Source: Achromobacter veterisilvae
GTDB lineage: Bacteria > Pseudomonadota > Gammaproteobacteria > Burkholderiales > Burkholderiaceae_B
Assembly (NCBI RefSeq): GCF_900496975.1
Contig: NZ_UFQC01000015.1
Span: 62,001 to 126,000, forward strand
Length of the DNA: 64,000 nucleotides
Direction of reading: 5' to 3'
A program made the translations under genes and the position numbers. Shown here piece after piece: positions 35,633 to 46,199 of this stretch. The notes beneath the pieces were generated by a model. It had not been told where the DNA came from, searched no databases, and worked only from the letters and a program-made list of their open reading frames with translations. Position 1 is the stretch's first letter; each line of letters starts with the position of its first letter.

Positions 35633-36661
35633 ATGGGCAAGGTACTCGCAGTGCTAGCGGCGGCAACGGTGGCCGCCGGACTCAGCGCCAATGCGGAGGC
35701 GCAGAAGCTGGTGGTGGCCGGATACGGCGGCTCTTTCGAAGACATCATGCGCAAGGACATCTTCCCGCCCTTCGCCAAGCAGCACGGCGTCGAGCTGGAC
35801 TATGTGGCCGGCAACTCCACCAACACGGTGGCGCGGCTGCAGGCGCAGAAAAGCAATCAGCAGATCGACGTGGCCATCATCGACGACGGCCCCATGTACC
35901 AGGCGATCGCGCTGGGCTTCTGCGAACCCATCAAGGGACTGCCGGCCGACGATATCTACGGCACGGCGCGCTACAAGGACGACAAGGCGGTGGCCATCGG
36001 CATCGTGGCGACCGGCATCATGTACAACAAGAAGGTCTTCGACGAAAAGAAGTGGGCGCCGCCCGCCTCGTGGAAGGACCTGAAGGATCCCAAGTACAAG
36101 AAGCAACTGGTGATCCCGCCGCTGAACAACACCTACGGCCTGCACGCGCTGGTGGAATACGCGCGCGAAGGCGGCGGCGGCGAAAAGAAGATCGATCCCG
36201 GCTTCGCCACCTTCAAGAACGAGGTCGGCCCGAACGTGCTGGTCTATGAACCCTCGCCGGGCAAGATGACGGAGCTGTTCTCCAGCGGCCAGGCGGTGAT
36301 CTCGGTCTGGGGCAGCGGCCGCGTCAAGGCCTTCGCCGACACCGGATTCCCGGTGGGCTTCGTGTATCCGCAGGAAGGCGCCTACGCCCTGCTGTCGTCC
36401 GTCTGCCCGGTCGCCAAGTCCAATGCCAACCCGCTTGCCCAGGCCTTCGTGCAGTACCTGGTCTCTCCCGAGGTGCAGGAGAAGCTGGCGACCGCCTACG
36501 GCTACGGCCCGGTCAACAAGAAAGCCAAGGTCACCGACGATCCCCGCGTGCCGCTGCCTATCGGCAAGCGGGCCGCCGACCTGATCGTGATCGATTGGGA
36601 CACGGTCAACCAGAATCGGGACGACTGGAACAAGCGCTGGACGCGGGAAATCGAGCGCTGA
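35633..36661 (+). CDS. Spermidine/putrescine-type ABC transporter substrate-binding protein
   Basis: This 342-residue periplasmic receptor has a signal peptide (KVLAVLAAATVAAGLSANAEA, cut near residue 23) followed by QKLVVAGYGGSFEDIMRKDIFPPFA. IAIGIVATGIMYNKKVF and WAPPASWKDLKDPKYKKQL are typical of the PotD-like branch (SBP_bac_8). It is first of a nine-gene operon: binding protein, ATPase, two permeases, DAO flavoprotein, 2Fe-2S protein, FAD/NAD protein, second DAO and RidA. The ligand is likely an amino-acid derivative or opine-like compound oxidised by the flavoenzymes downstream. It is related to the orphan receptor at 26573-27646. Confidence 0.9.
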   Translation: MGKVLAVLAAATVAAGLSANAEAQKLVVAGYGGSFEDIMRKDIFPPFAKQHGVELDYVAGNSTNTVARLQAQKSNQQIDVAIIDDGPMYQAIALGFCEPIKGLPADDIYGTARYKDDKAVAIGIVATGIMYNKKVFDEKKWAPPASWKDLKDPKYKKQLVIPPLNNTYGLHALVEYAREGGGGEKKIDPGFATFKNEVGPNVLVYEPSPGKMTELFSSGQAVISVWGSGRVKAFADTGFPVGFVYPQEGAYALLSSVCPVAKSNANPLAQAFVQYLVSPEVQEKLATAYGYGPVNKKAKVTDDPRVPLPIGKRAADLIVIDWDTVNQNRDDWNKRWTREIER

Positions 36662-36673
36662 GGGCCGACATCC

Positions 36674-37731
<1,058 letters not shown>

Positions 37732-37735
<4 letters not shown>

Positions 37736-38598
37736 GCACGCGCGTCAATCCCTGGGTGCTGAGCACGCCGGCGCTGGCGGTATACGCCACTTTCCTGGTG
37801 GTGCCGATGGCGCTGGTGATCCTGATCAGCTTCTTCGATTTCCAGTTCTACGGCGGCATGCAGGCCACGTTCACGTGGAAGAACTACGTCGAGATCCTGT
37901 CCGACGGCTACTACTACGAGATCTACGCCCGCACCTTCGGCGTCGCCGCCGCCGTGACCGTGGCCTGTCTGGTGCTGGGCACGGCGGAGGCCTACGTGCT
38001 GTCGCGCATGGCCAACCCCTGGAAGGGACTGTTCCTGATGGTGGTGCTGGGGCCGCTGCTGATTTCGGTCGTCGTCCGCACGCTGGGCTGGGCGCTGCTG
38101 TTCGGTTCCACCGGGCTGATCAACAAGGTCTTGATGGGCATCGGGCTCATCTCCACGCCGGTCGACCTGATGTACAGCAACCTGGGCGTGGCCATCGCGC
38201 TCACGCACGTGCTGGTGCCCTTCATGGTGATTTCGGTGTGGGCGTCGCTGCAGCGGATCAACCCGTCGACGGAAGCGGCGGCGCTGTCGCTGGGCGCGAC
38301 GCAGTTCACCGTGATCTGGCGGGTCGTCATCCCGCAGGTCATGCCGGGCATCCTGTCGGGCGCGATCATGGTGTTCGCGATGGCGGCCAGTTCCTTCGCC
38401 ACGCCGGCCATCATCGGCGGGCGCCGCCTGAAGAACGTGGCCACCGCCGCCTACGACGAATTCCTGAACACCTTGAACTGGCCGCTGGGCGCGGCGCTGG
38501 CGGTGGTGCTGCTGCTGGCGACGGTCGTGGTGCTGCTGTCGGCCAACCGGATCATCGAGCGCAAGTACGGCGCGGTCTTCAATCAGGCGGGAGGCTGA
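37732..38598 (+). CDS. Spermidine/putrescine-type ABC transporter permease (PotB-like)
   Basis: This inner-membrane subunit of 288 residues has about six hydrophobic helices and an EAA loop (STEAAALSLGATQFTVIWRVVIPQVMPGI). It overlaps the ATPase gene by ATGA, which fixes its start at 37732. It forms a heterodimer with the next permease, whose gene starts one base after its stop. Confidence 0.92.
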
Positions 38599-38599
38599 C

Positions 38600-39403
38600 A
38601 TGCAGTTCAAGAACGGCCCCATCGGCCTGCTGTTCCACACGCTTTTCATCCTCTTCATCCTGGCGCCCATCGTCATGGTCTGCGCGGTGGCGTTCACGTC
38701 GGAAGGCTTCATCTCGCTGCCTTCGGGCGGCCTGTCGCTGCGCTGGTTCCGCGCCATCCTGGACAACCCGCGCTTCGTCGAGGCCTTCTGGTTCAGCCTG
38801 GGCCTGGGCACGCTGTCGGCCAGCCTGGCGATTGTGCTGGCCGTTCCCAGCGCGCTGGCGCTGGCCCGCAACCGCTTCCGCGGCCGCGAGGCGCTGGTGG
38901 CCTTCTTCCTGTCGCCGCTGATGATTCCGCACGTGGTGCTGGGCCTGGCCTTCCTGAAGTTCTTCACGACGGTGGACCTGGCGGGCACGTATGTGGGCCT
39001 GGTGGTGGCGCACGTGATCCTGATCATGCCCTACGCGCTGCGGCTGGTGCTGGCCTCGGCCACGGGCATCGACCCCGCGCTGGAACGCGCCGCGCAGTCG
39101 CTGGGCGCGTCCAACTGGACGGCCTTCCGGCGCGTGGTGCTGCCGCTGCTGCTGCCCGGCGTCGTCAGCGGCTGGGTGATCGCGTTCATCACGAGCTTCG
39201 ACGAACTGACCATGTCCATCTTCATCGCATCGCCCTCCACGACCACGCTGCCGGTGCGCATCTTCCTGCATATCGAGGACACGATCGACCCGCTGGTGAC
39301 CGCCGTGTCGGCCGTGCTGATCTACGTGACGATCATCGCCATATTCATCCTGGACCGCGTGGTCGGCCTGGAAAAGTTGTTTGTAGGAAAGGGACGCCAA
39401 TGA
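38600..39403 (+). CDS. Spermidine/putrescine-type ABC transporter permease (PotC-like)
   Basis: The 267-residue partner permease shows about six hydrophobic helices and the EAA loop (LERAAQSLGASNWTAFRRVVLPLLLPGV), followed by FITSFDELTMSIF, a PotC-type landmark. It overlaps the following flavoprotein gene by four bases (ATGA), physically tying uptake to oxidation in one transcript. Confidence 0.92.
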   Translation: MQFKNGPIGLLFHTLFILFILAPIVMVCAVAFTSEGFISLPSGGLSLRWFRAILDNPRFVEAFWFSLGLGTLSASLAIVLAVPSALALARNRFRGREALVAFFLSPLMIPHVVLGLAFLKFFTTVDLAGTYVGLVVAHVILIMPYALRLVLASATGIDPALERAAQSLGASNWTAFRRVVLPLLLPGVVSGWVIAFITSFDELTMSIFIASPSTTTLPVRIFLHIEDTIDPLVTAVSAVLIYVTIIAIFILDRVVGLEKLFVGKGRQ

Positions 39404-40557
39404 CGGACGAGAGAGAACTGGCGCCGCGCGCGCCCGCGCATCGCGGGATATACGACGCGGCGGTGATAGGCGGGGGGCTGGTCGGGTCGGCCGTCGCCTA
39501 CGGCCTGCGGCGCGAGCTGGACCACGTGGCCGTGCTGGACGAAGGCGACGTGGCCTACCGGGCCTCGCGCGGGAACTTCGGGCTGGTCTGGGTGCAGAGC
39601 AAGGGCATGGGCCTGCCGCGCTACGGCGTGTGGACCATGACCTCGGCATCGGGCTGGCCCCGGCTGGCCGCGCAGTTGCTGGAAGAAACCGGGGTGGACG
39701 TGCACCTGGAACAGCGCGGCGGCCTGCATGCGCTGCTGAGCGACGAAGAACTGGAGGCCCGCGTCAAATTCATGCAGACCCTGCTGGCGCAGCCGGGCAT
39801 GGCGAAGTACGACTGGAAGCTGCTCGACCGCGCCGAGGTGGCCGACCTGGTGCCGGGGATCGGCCCGGACGTGCGCGGCGCGACCTGGACGCCGGTGGAC
39901 GGCATCGCCAATCCGCTCAAGCTGCTGCGCGCGCTGCACACGAGTTTTGCACAGCGGGTCGTGGATTACCTGCCGCGCCGTCCGGCGCAGCGCGTCCGCC
40001 AGCGCGACGGCGTGTTCGAGATCGAAACGCCGGCCGGCACGGTGCGCGCGCACAAGATCGTGCTGGCCTCGGGGCTGTCGAACAAGGAGCTGGGCGCGCA
40101 GGTGGGCCTGGACGTGCCGGTGCGCCCGCAGCGCGGCCAGATCGTGGTGCTGGAACGCACGCGCCGCATGCTCGAAACGCCATTGTCCACCTTGCGCCAG
40201 ACCGACGAAGGCACCTGGCTGATCGGCGATTCGCAGGAAGAGGCGGGCTACGCGGACAATCAGGTGGGCCTGCCCATCCTGGGCACGCTGGCCGACCGCG
40301 CCGTGCGCACCCTGCCCGCGCTGCGCGAGGTGCGCGTGGTGCGTAGCTGGGCGGCGCTGCGCGTGATGTCCAAGGACGGCTTTCCCATCTATCAGCAATC
40401 CGAAACGTACCCGGGGGCATTCGTCGCCACCTGTCATAGCGGCGTGACGCTGGCCGCCGCGCACGCGCTCAATCTGGCGCCCATGATCGCCGCCGGCTCG
40501 CTGGCCGGCGACATGGCGCCCTTCTCGACCCGGAGGTTCCATGTTCAAGAGGCTTGA
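39400..40557 (+). CDS. DAO-family FAD oxidoreductase, subunit-type (HcnC/OoxB-like)
   Basis: The 385-residue flavoprotein of the D-amino-acid oxidase (DAO) fold has AAVIGGGLVGSAVAYGLRREL as FAD site (about 18-38). It has the C-terminal VRSWAALRVMSKDGFPIYQQ and a last FAD contact around ATCHSGVTLAAAHAL. With the 2Fe-2S and FAD/NAD proteins that follow, it matches the three-part dehydrogenases HcnABC, octopine/nopaline oxidase and D-hydroxyproline dehydrogenase. In those enzymes this subunit oxidises the C-N bond of an amino acid. Gene overlaps (ATGA with the permease, 17 bases with the ferredoxin-like gene) indicate one tightly coupled operon. Confidence 0.88.
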   Translation: MTDERELAPRAPAHRGIYDAAVIGGGLVGSAVAYGLRRELDHVAVLDEGDVAYRASRGNFGLVWVQSKGMGLPRYGVWTMTSASGWPRLAAQLLEETGVDVHLEQRGGLHALLSDEELEARVKFMQTLLAQPGMAKYDWKLLDRAEVADLVPGIGPDVRGATWTPVDGIANPLKLLRALHTSFAQRVVDYLPRRPAQRVRQRDGVFEIETPAGTVRAHKIVLASGLSNKELGAQVGLDVPVRPQRGQIVVLERTRRMLETPLSTLRQTDEGTWLIGDSQEEAGYADNQVGLPILGTLADRAVRTLPALREVRVVRSWAALRVMSKDGFPIYQQSETYPGAFVATCHSGVTLAAAHALNLAPMIAAGSLAGDMAPFSTRRFHVQEA

Positions 40558-40849
40558 CGAGGCGCAACGCCAGGCGCAGGGCGCGCCGGTGCGCGTAACG
40601 GTCAACGGGACCGAGCTGTTGTGCCGCCAGGGCGACAGCGTGGCCGCGGCGCTGTTCGCCGGCGGGGTGCAGGCCTGTCGCGATACGGCGGTCAAGGAAG
40701 TGCCCCGCGGACCCTATTGCATGATGGGCGTGTGCTACGACTGCCTGGTCACCATCGACGGCCAGGCGAACCAGCAGGGCTGCATGACGGCCGTGCGCGA
40801 GGGAATGAAGATCGAGCGCCAACTGGGCGCGCGCAAGGTGCAGGCATGA
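40541..40849 (+). CDS. (2Fe-2S)-binding protein (HcnA-like small subunit)
   Basis: This 102-residue electron-transfer subunit has four conserved cysteines in the pattern C-x4-C-x2-C-x12-C (CMMGVCYDC, then QQGC), as in HcnA-type ferredoxin-like proteins. An extra Cys precedes them in VQACRDTAVK. It would pass electrons between the flavin subunits. It overlaps the DAO gene by 17 bases and the next FAD gene by four. Confidence 0.92.
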   Translation: MFKRLDEAQRQAQGAPVRVTVNGTELLCRQGDSVAAALFAGGVQACRDTAVKEVPRGPYCMMGVCYDCLVTIDGQANQQGCMTAVREGMKIERQLGARKVQA

Positions 40850-42288
40850 TCGATACGACGCAATGCGATTTGCTGGTGGTGGGCGCGGGCCCGGCCGGAC
40901 TGGCGGCGGCGACGCTGGCCGCGAAGCTGGGCGTGGACACGGTGCTGCTGGACGAGCAGCCGGCGCCGGGCGGCCAGATCTATCGCGCCATCACGACCAC
41001 GCCCGTGACCGACCGCGCCATCCTGGGCGAAGACTACTGGCACGGCGCGTCGCTGGTGGCGCCCTTCCAGCAGTCCGGCGCGCGTTACGTGCCGGGCGCC
41101 ACGGTGTGGGCGGTGGCCGAGCGCACCGCGCCGCAGCCTGAAAAGGGCTTCGAGGTGGCGTATTCCGTGGCGGGCGAGGCGCGCATCGTGCATGCGCGCC
41201 GGCTGCTGCTGGCCACCGGCGCCCAGGAACGCCCATTTCCCATTCCGGGCTGGACCCTGCCCGGCGTCATCACGGCCGGCGCCGCGCAGATTCTGCTGAA
41301 GTCGGCCGGCGTGGTGCCCGCCGACCGCACGGTGTTGGCGGGCAGCGGCCCGCTGCTGTACCTGGTGGCCTGGCAGTACCTGAACGCCGGGGTGAAGATC
41401 GACGCCCTGCTCGAGACCACGCCGCCCGGACGCATGGGCCAGGCGCTGCCCAAGATCTGGGGCTTCCTGCGCTCGCCATACCTGGGCAAAGGCCTGAAGC
41501 TGCTGCGCGCGGTCAAGGCCGCGGTGCCCATCACGCGCGGCGTGACGGCGCTGGAAGCCGTCGGCGACGGCAAGCTGCAAAGCGTGCGCTACACGGCTGG
41601 CGGCGTCACGAAGACGCTGCCCGCGGAGCAACTGATGCTGCACCAGGGCGTGGTGCCCAACGTGAACCTGTCGCGCGCCGTGGGCGCGGAGCACCGCTGG
41701 AACGAGGCGCTGGACTGTTGGGAGCCGCAGGTCGACGAATGGGGCCTGACCTCGGTGGATGGCATCGGCATGGCGGGCGACGGCGCGGGCATCGCGGGCG
41801 CGCTGGCGGCGGAACACCGCGGCCGCCTGGCGGGCTTGCAGGCCGCCCATTTGCTGGGCCGCATCGACGCGGCCGCGCGCGACCGCGAGGCCGCCGCGCC
41901 GCGCGAGGCGCTGGCCCGGGCGGTGCGGGGACGCGAGTTCTTCGACGCGCTCTACAAGGCGCCCGACGCCTTCCGGCGGCCCACCGGCGACACCATCGTG
42001 TGCCGTTGCGAGGAAGTCACCGCGGCGCAGGTGCGCGAGACGGTGAAGCTGGGATGCAGCGGGCCCAACCAGATGAAGGCCTTCCTGCGCTGCGGCATGG
42101 GGCCGTGCCAGGGCCGCTTCTGCGGGCTGACGGTGTCCGAGCTCATCGCCGAGGAACGCGGCGTGCCGACACCGGAGGTGGGCTATTACCGCCTGCGGTT
42201 CCCGACCAAGCCGCTGACGCTGGGAGAGCTGGCATCGCTGCCGCAGACGGACGATTCGCGGCAGGCCGTCGTCCGGCTGAAAAAGTAG
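40846..42288 (+). CDS. FAD/NAD-binding oxidoreductase with BFD-type 2Fe-2S C-terminus (HcnB/OoxA-like)
   Basis: The 480-residue subunit begins with the FAD site CDLLVVGAGPAGLAAATLAAK and LLDEQPAPGGQIYR. A second nucleotide site around TVLAGSGPLLYLVAWQ lies mid-protein, and GIGMAGDGAGIAGALAAEHRG completes the FAD fold. The C-terminal region holds cysteines in CRCEEVT and RCGMGPCQGRFC, the BFD-like [2Fe-2S] fold seen in HcnB, OoxA and LhpF-type proteins. The start at 40846 is set by ATGA overlap with the small subunit. It is the electron-accepting part of the three-subunit dehydrogenase. Confidence 0.9.
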   Translation: MIDTTQCDLLVVGAGPAGLAAATLAAKLGVDTVLLDEQPAPGGQIYRAITTTPVTDRAILGEDYWHGASLVAPFQQSGARYVPGATVWAVAERTAPQPEKGFEVAYSVAGEARIVHARRLLLATGAQERPFPIPGWTLPGVITAGAAQILLKSAGVVPADRTVLAGSGPLLYLVAWQYLNAGVKIDALLETTPPGRMGQALPKIWGFLRSPYLGKGLKLLRAVKAAVPITRGVTALEAVGDGKLQSVRYTAGGVTKTLPAEQLMLHQGVVPNVNLSRAVGAEHRWNEALDCWEPQVDEWGLTSVDGIGMAGDGAGIAGALAAEHRGRLAGLQAAHLLGRIDAAARDREAAAPREALARAVRGREFFDALYKAPDAFRRPTGDTIVCRCEEVTAAQVRETVKLGCSGPNQMKAFLRCGMGPCQGRFCGLTVSELIAEERGVPTPEVGYYRLRFPTKPLTLGELASLPQTDDSRQAVVRLKK

Positions 42289-42303
42289 ACCGAAGGAGTA
42301 GAC

Positions 42304-43467
42304 ATGACCGGTGCCACGCGGTCGGCGGAAGTCATCATCATCGGCGGGGGGCTGCACGGCAGCTCGGCGGCGCTGCATCTGGCGCGCGCGGGGGTGCGGG
42401 CCCTGGTGATCGAGAAGAACTACGTGGGCCGGCACGCGTCGGGCGTGAACGCGGGCGGCGTGCGCACCCTGTCGCGGCATCTGGCCGAGGTGCCGCTGGC
42501 CCTGGCCTCGCGCGAACTCTGGTATAGCATCGGCGACCTGGTGGACGACGATTGCGGCTTCGAACAGCACGGGCAGGTGCGCGTCGCGGAGAACGCCGCG
42601 GACGCCGCGCTCCTGCGCGACCGCCTGCGGACCATGACCGGCCACGGCTATACCCACGAGCAGTGGATAAGTGCCGAAGACCTGCGGGACTTGATTCCGG
42701 CGCTGGCGCCGACCGTGCAGGGCGGGCTGATCGCGCGCGAGGACGCCGCGGCCGACCCCTACCGCACGACCCTGGCCTTCCGAATGAAGGCCGCCAGCCT
42801 GGGCGCTAGGTTCATGGAGGGCGTGCGCGTGCGTGAAGTCGCGCGCCGCGACGGCCAGTGGCGCGTGGAGACGGATGCGGGCGTGTACACCGCCCCGCAG
42901 GTGCTGAACTGCGCGGGCGCCTGGGCCGACCGCATCGCGGCGCAATGGGGCGAGCCGGTGCCGCTGACCGCCATCAGTCCCATGATGCTCGTGACGCTGC
43001 GCATGGACCATTTTCTGGACCCGGTGGTGCTGGGAACGGGCCGCGCCCTGTCGTTCAAGCAGCGCGCGAACGGCACGGTGCTGATCGGCGGCGGCCGGCG
43101 CGCCTGGGTGGACCGCGACGCGGAATGGACCGAGCTGGATTTCCGCTCGCTGGCCGAAGGCGCGCGCACGGTCTGCGACCTGTTCCCGCACATGCGGGAT
43201 GCGGTCGTGAACCGGGGCTGGGCGGGCATCGAGGCGGCCATGCCGGACGAGATCCCCGTCATCGGCCGCAGCCGCCACCACGAGACCGCATTCCATGCCT
43301 TCGGGTTCTCGGCCCATGGCTTCGAACTGGGGCCTATCGTGGGCCGCATCATGGCCGACCTGATCACCGCCGGCGCGACGGACATGCCGATCGCGCCGTT
43401 CAGGATCGAACGTTTCACGGACGCCGCGCCGGGGTCCGATCCATCCGAAAAGGAGCAAGACGAATGA
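42304..43467 (+). CDS. Second DAO-family FAD oxidoreductase
   Basis: This 387-residue flavoprotein, distinct from the one at 39400, has an FAD site VIIIGGGLHGSSAALHLARAG and YVGRHASGVNAGGVRTLSRHLAE, typical of the DadA/SoxB/HcnC group. The end has GFSAHGFELGPIVGRIMADL. Having two DAO subunits in one cluster suggests two oxidation steps or alternative subunits for different substrates. It is 15 bases after the HcnB-like gene and overlaps the RidA gene by four bases. It could also be a sarcosine- or glycine-oxidase-like enzyme acting after the first cleavage. Confidence 0.88.
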   Translation: MTGATRSAEVIIIGGGLHGSSAALHLARAGVRALVIEKNYVGRHASGVNAGGVRTLSRHLAEVPLALASRELWYSIGDLVDDDCGFEQHGQVRVAENAADAALLRDRLRTMTGHGYTHEQWISAEDLRDLIPALAPTVQGGLIAREDAAADPYRTTLAFRMKAASLGARFMEGVRVREVARRDGQWRVETDAGVYTAPQVLNCAGAWADRIAAQWGEPVPLTAISPMMLVTLRMDHFLDPVVLGTGRALSFKQRANGTVLIGGGRRAWVDRDAEWTELDFRSLAEGARTVCDLFPHMRDAVVNRGWAGIEAAMPDEIPVIGRSRHHETAFHAFGFSAHGFELGPIVGRIMADLITAGATDMPIAPFRIERFTDAAPGSDPSEKEQDE

Positions 43468-43850
43468 CTGATATCGTGCGCAAGGATTCCAACCAGCGCC
43501 TGAGCCGCATCGTGATCCACGGCGATACGGTGTACGTGGCGGGAGTGACGTCGTCGGCGGCCGGAGGCATCGTCGGGCAGACCCGCGACGCGCTGGCGAA
43601 GATAGACGGTTATCTGGCGCAGGCGGGCACGGACAAGTCGCGCCTGCTGTCCGTGCAGATCTGGCTGAAGGACATCGACCGCGATTTCGCCGGCATGAAC
43701 GCGGTGTGGGCCGAGTGGGCGCTGCCGCAGGCGATGCCCACCCGCGCCACCTGCGAGGCCAGGCTGGCCGCGCCGGAGCTGCTGGTGGAGATCATCGTGA
43801 CGGCGGCGCGGCGCCCTGGCGCCGTCAGCGGGCCGGTGTCTGAAAGCTGA
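43464..43850 (+). CDS. RidA-family enamine/imine deaminase
   Basis: RidA proteins hydrolyse reactive imines formed by amino-acid oxidation. The 128-residue product has VYVAGVTSSAAGGIVGQTRDALAKID and the C-terminal catalytic block RATCEARLAAPELLVEIIVTA with the conserved Arg and Glu. Its place last in an operon of amino-acid-type flavin dehydrogenases fits removal of their imine products. It ends with a 26-base overlap with the convergent amidohydrolase gene. Confidence 0.92.
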   Translation: MTDIVRKDSNQRLSRIVIHGDTVYVAGVTSSAAGGIVGQTRDALAKIDGYLAQAGTDKSRLLSVQIWLKDIDRDFAGMNAVWAEWALPQAMPTRATCEARLAAPELLVEIIVTAARRPGAVSGPVSES

Positions 43851-45105
43851 CCTGGCCGGGACGTCCGGGCAGGTTCAGGGTGGCGGTGGCGGGCGGCGTG
43901 GTGGCGATCACGTTGCCGCCGCGCATCACCATCAGGCGGGTGGCGCGCAGACGCAGCGCTTCGACGGGATCGCGCGCCTGCAGCAGCACCAGGTCGGCGC
44001 GCTTGCCGACCGCCAGCCCGGTTTCGTCCAGCCCCAGGATCTGCGCGGGCGTGGCGGTCACCGCCGCGAAACAGGCGCGCATGGCGTCCTGGCCCGTCAT
44101 CTGGGCGACGTGCAGGCCCATGTGCGCCACTTCCAGCATGTCGCCCGATCCCAGGCTGTACCACGGGTCCATCACGCAATCGTGGCCGAAGGCCACCGGC
44201 ACGCCGGCCGCCAGCAGTTCGGGCACGCGCGTCATGCCGCGGCGCTTCGGATAGGTGTCGTGCCGGCCCTGCAGCGTGATGTTGATGAGCGGATTGGCGA
44301 TGGCGGCCACGCCGGCCTCGCGTATCAGCGGAATCAGCTTGGACACGTAATAGTTGTCCATGGAGTGCATGGACGTCAGGTGCGAGCCCGTGACGCGGCC
44401 GTGCAGGCCCAGGCGCTGCGTATGGTAGGCCAGCGTCTCGATGTGGCGCGACAGCGGATCGTCGCTTTCGTCGCAGTGCATGTCCACGCGCAGGCCGCGC
44501 TCGGCAGCCAGTTCGCACAGGATGCGCACGGATTCGGCGCCGTCCTGCATGGTGCGTTCAAAGTGCGGAATGCCGCCCACCACGTCCACGCCCATGTCCA
44601 GCGCCCGCTTCAGGTTGTCCAGCGCGCCCGGCGCGCGCAGCACGCCGTCCTGCGGGAAGGCCACCAGTTGCAGGTCCAGATAGGGTTTGACCTTCTCGCG
44701 CACGTGCAGCAGCGCTTCGGTCGCCAACAGGCGCGGGTCGCACACGTCGACGTGCGAGCGGATGGCCAGCAGGCCGCGCGCCACCGCCCAGTCGCAGTAC
44801 GCCAGCGCGCGCTCCACCAGCGCTTCCTGGGTCAAGAGCGGCTTCAGCTCGCCCCACAGCGCGATGCCTTCCAGCAAGGTGCCGGACTGGTTCACGCGCG
44901 GCAGGCCGAAGGACAGCGTGGAATCCATGTGGAAGTGCGCGTCCACGAAGGGCGGCGACACCAGTTGCCCCGCGGCATCGATGGTCTGGCCGGCCTCGGC
45001 CTTCAGCGCCGGCTCCAAGGCCACGATGCGGCCATTGGCGACGCCGATGTCGATGTCCTGGCGGCCGTCCGGCAGCGCGCAGTGTCTAAGAATCAGATCG
45101 AGCAT
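43825..45105 (-). CDS. CodA-like metal-dependent amidohydrolase (cytosine deaminase family)
   Basis: The 426-residue protein resembles cytosine deaminase and related deaminases that hydrolyse a ring amine or amide. Metal and catalytic residues are visible: His57 and His59 in VDAHFHMDST, VDMHCDESDD, GSHLTSMHSM, and the Asp in VAFGHDCVMDPWY. It is the last gene of a minus-strand unit with a nucleoside-type ABC importer, so purines, pyrimidines or related heterocycles are plausible substrates. Isoguanine, creatinine and hydantoin-type rings cannot be excluded. It is separated from the permease by a decayed GC-rich repeat. Confidence 0.87.
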   Translation of the reverse strand: MLDLILRHCALPDGRQDIDIGVANGRIVALEPALKAEAGQTIDAAGQLVSPPFVDAHFHMDSTLSFGLPRVNQSGTLLEGIALWGELKPLLTQEALVERALAYCDWAVARGLLAIRSHVDVCDPRLLATEALLHVREKVKPYLDLQLVAFPQDGVLRAPGALDNLKRALDMGVDVVGGIPHFERTMQDGAESVRILCELAAERGLRVDMHCDESDDPLSRHIETLAYHTQRLGLHGRVTGSHLTSMHSMDNYYVSKLIPLIREAGVAAIANPLINITLQGRHDTYPKRRGMTRVPELLAAGVPVAFGHDCVMDPWYSLGSGDMLEVAHMGLHVAQMTGQDAMRACFAAVTATPAQILGLDETGLAVGKRADLVLLQARDPVEALRLRATRLMVMRGGNVIATTPPATATLNLPGRPGQVSFQTPAR

Positions 45106-45139
45106 GGGGTTCCCTGCGGGAGGTTTCAGTTGTTCATGG

Positions 45140-45245
45140 TACTGCCCAAGAAGCAGGCGCCCCACAAGCGGGGTCGCACGGAGCCGGCTCCGCCGGTCCG
45201 TAGCGACGCCCCTGGGGGAAGCGCGCAGCGCTTCGGGGGGGGCCT
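45140..45245. repeat. GC-rich intergenic repeat remnant
   Basis: This stretch contains hairpin-forming segments (GAGCCGGCTC; GAAGCGCGCAGCGCTTC) and a C-rich/G-rich pair (GCCCCTGGGGG, CGGGGGGGGC) in the style of the tandem repeat at 10733-10885, though sequence identity is limited. It lies between the amidohydrolase and permease genes. Confidence 0.5.
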
Positions 45246-46196
45246 CTACCTTTCGCCCTTGCGGTACGGCTTCATCAGGGCCTGCGGGTAGGCGGCGCGG
45301 CGCGCCATCATCACCAAGGCCAGGATGGACAGGATGTACGGCAGCATCAAGTAGACCTGATAGGGCAGCTCCGGCAACCCCGGAAGCGCCGCTCCGCCCT
45401 GCTGCATGCGCAGTTGCAGTGCGTCGAAGAAGGCGAAGATCAGCGCGCCCAGTAAAGCCTTGCCGGGGCGCCACGAGGCGAACACCACCAGCGCCACGCA
45501 GACCCAGCCGCGGCCGTTGACCATGTTGAAGAAGAAGGCGTTGAACGCCGCCAGGGTCAGGAAGCTGCCGGCCACGCCCATCAGCGCCGAGCCGGCCACG
45601 ATGGCGCCCATGCGCAGGCGCGTCACCGACAGGCCCTGGCCCTCGGCGGCGGCCGGGTTTTCGCCCACCATGCGGATCGCCAGGCCGACCGGCGTGCGGT
45701 TCAGCACCCAGGCGAGTATCGGCACCGCGGCCAGCGCGATCAGCGTCATGGGCGTCTGCCCCGCCAGCACCGGCCCGATGAGCGGGATGCCGGCGAGGAA
45801 CTTCATTTCGGCGAACGGCACGATGGTGGGCGGCGTGTCCACGCTGGGGAAGGTGACGCGGTAGGCGAAGTAGCTCAGGCTGGTGGCGAGCAATGTCACG
45901 CCCAGCCCGGACACATGCTGCGACAGGCCCAGCGGCACGGTCAGCACCGCGTGCAGCAGGCCGAACACGGCGCCGGCCAGCGCCGCGGCCAGCACGCCCG
46001 CGTAGAGCGGCGCGCCCAGGTACACCACCAGCCAGCCGGTGAAGGCGCCGGCCACCATGATGCCTTCGATGCCCAGGTTCAGGACGCCGGCGCGCTCGCA
46101 CAGCAGCACGCCCAGCGTGCCCAGTATCAGCGGCGTGGCCAGGCGCAGCACGGCGACCCAGAAGGCCGGGGAACTCATCAGATCCATCCATTCCAT
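45246..46196 (-). CDS. Nucleoside-type ABC transporter permease (BmpD/NupQ-like)
   Basis: The 316-residue membrane protein has about nine hydrophobic segments and belongs to the branched-chain permease superfamily (BPD_transp_2). It has the LGTLGVLLCERAGVLNLGIEGIM motif and TPVGLAIRMVGENPAAAEGQGL, typical of the second permease of BMP-type nucleoside importers. It starts three bases after the other permease, and the two probably pair. In this family the substrates are purine and pyrimidine nucleosides or bases. Confidence 0.92.
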   Translation of the reverse strand: MEWMDLMSSPAFWVAVLRLATPLILGTLGVLLCERAGVLNLGIEGIMVAGAFTGWLVVYLGAPLYAGVLAAALAGAVFGLLHAVLTVPLGLSQHVSGLGVTLLATSLSYFAYRVTFPSVDTPPTIVPFAEMKFLAGIPLIGPVLAGQTPMTLIALAAVPILAWVLNRTPVGLAIRMVGENPAAAEGQGLSVTRLRMGAIVAGSALMGVAGSFLTLAAFNAFFFNMVNGRGWVCVALVVFASWRPGKALLGALIFAFFDALQLRMQQGGAALPGLPELPYQVYLMLPYILSILALVMMARRAAYPQALMKPYRKGER

Positions 46197-46199
46197 GAT

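Noticed and set aside
40735-43458. Long minus-strand open frame opposite the FAD/iron-sulfur and DAO genes
   Set aside because: It mirrors plus-strand genes with clear flavin and iron-sulfur motifs, and its translation is low-complexity with no domain.
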